Shown in pieces: positions 60,540 to 64,000 of a stretch of DNA of 64,000 nt (positions are counted from its first letter, which is position 1; every line of letters begins with the position of its first letter). The notes below the pieces were generated by a model. It was not told the DNA's origin, made no database searches, and worked only from the letters and a program-made list of their open reading frames with translations. The DNA comes from SZUA-584 sp040768905. Lineage in GTDB: Bacteria > Bacillota > Clostridia > Christensenellales > SZUA-584. The stretch covers positions 682,001 to 746,000 of the forward strand of contig JAXGMA010000001.1 in the NCBI GenBank assembly GCA_040768905.1, written 5' to 3'. The translations under genes and the position numbers were made by a program.

Positions 60540-61562
60540 TTGAAAACCAGCGATTTTCACTACGATCTGGACGAGAGCCTGATCGCTCAAAAACCCATTG
60601 CAGAGCGTGACGCTTCAAGGCTTCTGGTATACGACAGGAATAAGGGCGAAACGGAACACGGGGTCTTTTCTGACATTACCAAGTATTTTAAATGCGGAGA
60701 TGTCCTTGTTTTAAATGACACCAAAGTGCTGCCGGCCAGGCTGATGGGCACAAAGAGCGGCACGGAGCGTATCTGCGAATGCCTGCTGCTGCGCCGCCTG
60801 TCTCTGACTGACTGGGAGGTACTGCTGCGTCCCGGAAAGAAGCTTAAGATCGGCGATACACTGGTATTTTCGGACGCGCTTCGCGCTGAGGTGCAAAGCA
60901 AGGGAGCTGATGGCGTCGCAAAAGTACGCTTTTATTTTACCGGCGTTTTTGAACAGATACTCGATACATTGGGCGAGATGCCGCTGCCGCCTTATATATA
61001 TGAGAAACTTGAGGATAAAACACGCTATCAGACTGTTTATGCCTGCCATGACGGCTCTGCCGCCGCGCCTACGGCAGGCCTGCACTTTACACCGCAGCTG
61101 CTCAAAGCGGTTGAGCAAAAAGGCGTCGAAATCGTGCGTTTGACGCTGCATGTGGGGCTGGGCACGTTTCGGCCGGTCAAAACCCGGGATATCAGCGATC
61201 ACCCCATGCATGCAGAGTACTATGAGGTCTTAGATGATGCTGCCTTTCGCATCAATACTGCGCGCAGCCGCGGCGGACGGATCGTGGCTGTGGGCACAAC
61301 CAGCGTGCGCACGCTTGAATCGGTTTCAGATACAAACGGCATGGTGCGTGCTGGAAGCGGGTCTACGGACATTTTTATCACTCCGGGTTACCGTTTTAAA
61401 GCCACTGATGTGCTGCTGACAAATTTTCACCTCCCCGAATCCACGCTGATCATGCTTGTGAGCGCCTTTGCCGGACGTGAGCAGACGCTTGCGCTTTACA
61501 AGCAGGCCACAAAGCTGCGTTACCGCTTTTTCAGCTTCGGGGATGCCATGCTCATATTGTAA
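60540..61562 (+). CDS. queA: S-adenosylmethionine:tRNA ribosyltransferase-isomerase
   Basis: Queuosine pathway enzyme of 340 residues converting preQ1-tRNA to epoxyqueuosine-tRNA. It has SDFHYDLDESLIAQKP, DVLVLNDTKVLPARL, PTAGLHFT, TLHVGLGTFRPV, HAEYYEV and LTNFHLPESTL motifs. The start is TTG 60540, abutting the ruvB stop, with GGAGG upstream. Pairs with tgt. Confidence 0.97.
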   Translation: MKTSDFHYDLDESLIAQKPIAERDASRLLVYDRNKGETEHGVFSDITKYFKCGDVLVLNDTKVLPARLMGTKSGTERICECLLLRRLSLTDWEVLLRPGKKLKIGDTLVFSDALRAEVQSKGADGVAKVRFYFTGVFEQILDTLGEMPLPPYIYEKLEDKTRYQTVYACHDGSAAAPTAGLHFTPQLLKAVEQKGVEIVRLTLHVGLGTFRPVKTRDISDHPMHAEYYEVLDDAAFRINTARSRGGRIVAVGTTSVRTLESVSDTNGMVRAGSGSTDIFITPGYRFKATDVLLTNFHLPESTLIMLVSAFAGREQTLALYKQATKLRYRFFSFGDAMLIL

Positions 61563-61573
61563 CGGAGGAAATA

Positions 61574-62683
61574 ATGGCTGTTAGTCTTAAGATACACACA
61601 AAATGCACCAAAACGCTTGCGCGTACTGGCTGCCTCGATACGCCTCACGGGCCCGTGCAAACGCCTGTTTTCATGCCTGTCGGTACGCAGGCCACCGTGA
61701 AGGCCTTAACGCCGGATCAGTTAAAGGCTGCCGGAACACAAATCGTACTTGCAAACACATACCACCTTTATCTGCGCCCCGGCCACGATGTTGTTGCAGA
61801 GGCGGGCGGGCTGCACAGCTTTATGGCCTGGGACAAGCCGATACTCACCGACAGCGGGGGGTTTCAGGTTTTCTCTCTCGGGGATCTTCGAAAAATCACG
61901 GAAACCGGGGTAGAGTTCCGTTCGCATCTTGACGGCTCAAAGCATATGCTGAGCCCCGAAAAAGTCATGGAAATCGAGCAGGCGCTGGGCGCAGATATCA
62001 TCATGGCATTCGATGAGTGCACAGCCTATCCCGCGGAGTACAACGAGGCAGCGGCCGCGATGGAACGTACACACCGCTGGGCGCAGCGCTGCAAACAGGC
62101 AAAGTCAAAGAAAGACCAGGCCTTGTTCGGCATTGTGCAGGGCGGTACATTTGTGGACTTGCGGAGAGAAAGCGCCAAAGCGATCGCATCCATGGACTTT
62201 CCCGGAAATGCCGTTGGCGGCCTGAGCGTCGGCGAGCCCAAAGAATTGATGAACGATATGCTTGACGTGACCGTACCGCTGCTGCCTGAAGAAAAGCCGC
62301 GGTACCTGATGGGTGTAGGCTCTCTTGACTGCATCGCCGACGGCGTCGCACGGGGCATCGATATGTTTGATTGTGTGCTGCAAACGCGTATAGCGCGCAA
62401 CGGGACGGCGCTCACGCGGCGCGGGCGGATCGTGATACGTAATGCGCAGTACGCCAAAGATTTTTCGCCGATAGAGCAGGGCTGCTCGTGCTATACCTGC
62501 CAGAATTTCACACGCGCCTATGTGCGCCATCTTGTCAAAACGAGTGAGATCCTGGGGGCAACGCTGTTGTCCATACATAACATACACACCACGTTATGTT
62601 TTATGCAGGATATCCGCACTGCAATTGAACAAAACGGCTTTGCTGAATTTCATAAAGAGTTCTTTGCAGATTATACAGGATAA
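61574..62683 (+). CDS. tgt: tRNA-guanine transglycosylase
   Basis: Exchanges G34 for preQ1 in GUN tRNAs. The 369 residues have TPVFMPVGTQATVKAL, LANTYHLYLRPG, LTDSGGFQVFSL, the nucleophile-region AFDECTAYP, GGLSVGEP and the zinc site CSCYTCQNFTRAYVRHL. GGAGGAA precedes the ATG, 11 bases after queA. Confidence 0.98.
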   Translation: MAVSLKIHTKCTKTLARTGCLDTPHGPVQTPVFMPVGTQATVKALTPDQLKAAGTQIVLANTYHLYLRPGHDVVAEAGGLHSFMAWDKPILTDSGGFQVFSLGDLRKITETGVEFRSHLDGSKHMLSPEKVMEIEQALGADIIMAFDECTAYPAEYNEAAAAMERTHRWAQRCKQAKSKKDQALFGIVQGGTFVDLRRESAKAIASMDFPGNAVGGLSVGEPKELMNDMLDVTVPLLPEEKPRYLMGVGSLDCIADGVARGIDMFDCVLQTRIARNGTALTRRGRIVIRNAQYAKDFSPIEQGCSCYTCQNFTRAYVRHLVKTSEILGATLLSIHNIHTTLCFMQDIRTAIEQNGFAEFHKEFFADYTG

Positions 62684-62707
62684 GCTGCACAATAGAGCCT
62701 ATACATA

Positions 62708-62809
62708 AGCTTTGCGCAAAAAAGCTTTGCGTAATAAAGGATGAAGTTTTTGCAAATAAACAAAGGCTACGCTAAAAAACAGTTGATTATTTGCCTTTTC
62801 TCATATAAT
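62708..62809 (+). promoter_or_regulatory. Direct repeat and weak promoter upstream of yajC
   Basis: AGCTTTGCG occurs at 62708-62716 and again at 62723-62731, a 15-base period. Further on lie TTGATT (62783-62788) and a perfect TATAAT (62804-62809), but the 15-base spacer is short. yajC could have its own promoter here in addition to read-through from tgt. Confidence 0.4.
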
Positions 62810-62850
62810 ATATGTTAATATGATATTTTTTAAAAAGGTAGGTATACGGA

Positions 62851-63159
62851 ATGGGTACTGGAACTGCAAATGATCTGATGAGCTTTCTGCCGATGATCGG
62901 CATTTTTGTGGTTTTTATTCTTTTGATGGTCATACCACAGAGGAGAAGAAAAAAGCAAATGCAGGCAATGCTCGAAAGCCTCAAGCCGGGAAAGATGATC
63001 AAAACGATTGGCGGGATTTACGGAAAAATCGTAGCTGTCAAGGAAGACCTTATCACTGTTGAAGTGCTGCCTGACAAAGTGCGTATGGTATTTGCCAAAG
63101 GCGCAGTGGCCACGGTAGAAGATTCGGAGCTTCCGGACAACGAAATCAGCTCAAAGTAA
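62851..63159 (+). CDS. yajC: Preprotein translocase subunit YajC
   Basis: Small single-span accessory protein of the Sec-DF complex, 102 residues. One membrane helix (about 10-29) is followed by the signature PQRRRKKQMQAMLESLKPGKMIKTIGGIYGKI in parts PQRRRKKQMQAML and GKMIKTIGGIYGKI. Usually followed by secD-secF, but here it is followed by a terminator and convergent rqcH, so those genes must be elsewhere. Confidence 0.95.
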   Translation: MGTGTANDLMSFLPMIGIFVVFILLMVIPQRRRKKQMQAMLESLKPGKMIKTIGGIYGKIVAVKEDLITVEVLPDKVRMVFAKGAVATVEDSELPDNEISSK

Positions 63160-63171
63160 GGCAAACGAAAG

Positions 63172-63193
63172 AAGACCTAAACGGTCTTTTTTT
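63172..63193. terminator. Bidirectional terminator between yajC and rqcH
   Basis: AAGACC (63172-63177) pairs with GGTCTT (63183-63188), with T-rich tails in both directions. The rqcH stop codon lies in the right-hand T run. Confidence 0.75.
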
Positions 63194-64000
63194 ATTGCTC
63201 TTCTTTTTTTCGGAGGGTTTCAAGCAGCGCTTTGTCAGGGCTGGCAAGCAGGGAAGTGTGTTTTTCGTATATGACCATGCCCGGGTGCGCACCGCCGGGT
63301 TTGCGTACATTTTTACGCTGCGTATAATCCACCTGAACTTTCGCGCCGTATTTTGCTTTGCTGAGCGTAGCGGCTATCGCAGCGGCTTCTGACAACGTCG
63401 CGCTTGGAACGGCTCCTTTGGCGCCGGCGATAATAACATGCGCACCGGGAATGTCTTTGGTGTGCAGCCATATGTCATCTGATGCTGCCGTTTTCAATGT
63501 GAGAAGATCGTTCTGCCGGTTGTTTTTGCCGGCATAAATGAGATAACCTTCAGAAGACTTAAAACGGTGCGGCTGTGAAGGCGCGTGCTGAGTGCGGTGC
63601 GTTGCAGCTTGAGTGCGCGGAAAAAAGCCTGTTTTTATCAATTCGAACTCGATTTCACTGAGTTCCTGCGCCGTTTCGCATGTATCAACAGAAACCTGTA
63701 CGCTTTCCAAAAAAGCAATGTCATTCTGTGTTTCTGCCATCCGCTTCTGGATGATACCAATTCCGGCGCGCAGCTTATTGTAAAGCCTGTATTGCTGCTG
63801 TGCGTTTGCAGCCGGTGACAAACGGGCATTGAGAGGGATGGCGACATCTTCACCTGTTTTAAAATCCTGAGCCACAAGCGTTTGCTGTCCGCGCTTGATT
63901 TGATAAATGTTGGCTGTGATTATATCTCCCCTTGTTTTATAGATCTGCGCCTTTTTTGCACGTTCCGCAGAAATCTGCTGTTTTTGCAGCGTGGAGATCA
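63192..64000 (-). CDS. rqcH: Ribosome quality control protein RqcH (NFACT), 3' part
   Basis: C-terminal part (about 268 codons) of the NEMF-family protein that recognises stalled 50S-peptidyl-tRNA and directs alanine tailing. The visible portion has a coiled-coil region, a TANIYQIKRG segment, and the NFACT-R domain with DDIWLHTKDIPGAHVII and VDYTQRKNVRKPGGAHPGMVIYE. The reading frame is open to the window edge, so the N-terminal NFACT-N domain lies outside. Older annotations call it fibronectin-binding protein FbpA. Confidence 0.93.
   Translation of the reverse strand, partial: ISTLQKQQISAERAKKAQIYKTRGDIITANIYQIKRGQQTLVAQDFKTGEDVAIPLNARLSPAANAQQQYRLYNKLRAGIGIIQKRMAETQNDIAFLESVQVSVDTCETAQELSEIEFELIKTGFFPRTQAATHRTQHAPSQPHRFKSSEGYLIYAGKNNRQNDLLTLKTAASDDIWLHTKDIPGAHVIIAGAKGAVPSATLSEAAAIAATLSKAKYGAKVQVDYTQRKNVRKPGGAHPGMVIYEKHTSLLASPDKALLETLRKKEEQ

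Noticed and set aside
1..64000. tRNA or rRNA genes, insertion sequences, prophage, CRISPR arrays, toxin-antitoxin or defence genes
   Set aside because: None was recognised: no transposase, integrase, phage or cas-like protein, no regularly spaced repeat array and no obvious tRNA sequence.

Overview
The window looks like a chromosomal housekeeping segment from a strictly anaerobic member of the Bacillota, most likely class Clostridia. Base composition is by eye near 50% GC. The evidence is the set of Firmicutes-type arrangements: ylxM-ffh, rpsP-khpA-rimM-trmD, rsmD-coaD next to ylbJ, deoB-punA followed by a DacF-like gene, a T-box leader on hisS-aspS, and an attenuated infC-rpmI-rplT leader. 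The fermentative gene set (indolepyruvate:ferredoxin oxidoreductase, PPi-type phosphofructokinase, pta-ackA, glutamate dehydrogenase) supports anaerobic growth on amino acids and sugars. I cannot place it below class level from sequence alone. Start codons are often not ATG: TTG for ftsQ, smc, ruvB and queA; GTG for coaD, the ABC ATPase, the amidase and ylxM.

Layout. 1-8.2 kb: division and cell-wall cluster mraY-murD-ftsW-murA-ftsQ-ftsA-ftsZ, without murG, murC or murB. 8.2-12.7 kb: rubredoxin-like protein, rhodanese lipoprotein, a polar amino-acid ABC transporter and a DUF454 membrane protein. 12.7-14.7 kb: a badly decayed PEP/pyruvate-binding protein gene. 14.7-18.1 kb (minus): nadA-nadB-nadC for de novo NAD synthesis. 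18.2-20 kb: yjbQ and PPi-PFK. 20.2-25.6 kb: paaK-iorA-iorB-paaK-ACT, an aromatic amino-acid fermentation operon. 25.7-28.9 kb: alr, 5-formyl-THF cycloligase, rsmD, coaD and a coiled-coil protein. 28.9-31.3 kb (minus): tmcAL-ylbJ. 31.4-35.1 kb: pta-ackA and gdhA. 35.2-39.3 kb: T-box-hisS-aspS, rseC-like and thioredoxin. 39.5-48.8 kb: smc-ftsY, a dockerin-bearing amidase, then ylxM-ffh-rpsP-khpA-rimM-trmD. 48.9-56 kb: deoB-punA, NlpC/P60 lipoprotein (minus), a DacF-like protein with altered catalytic motifs, surE, an RpiR regulator and a BaiN-like flavoprotein. 56-57.3 kb: infC-rpmI-rplT with attenuator. 57.4-64 kb: a TIM-barrel isomerase, ruvC-ruvA-ruvB-queA-tgt-yajC, and the 3' part of rqcH (minus) running off the end.

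Most of the window is ordinary core genome. I found no tRNA or rRNA gene, insertion sequence, prophage, CRISPR array or obvious defence locus. The parts that deserve a second look are small: the DacF-like protein lacking both its SxxK serine and its KTG lysine, the dockerin-amidase, the 3'-of-rhodanese structured segment, the repeat cluster at the ylxM-ffh transcription start, the infC leader with a non-canonical start codon, a predicted leaderless lipoprotein mRNA, and the PEP/pyruvate-binding pseudogene.
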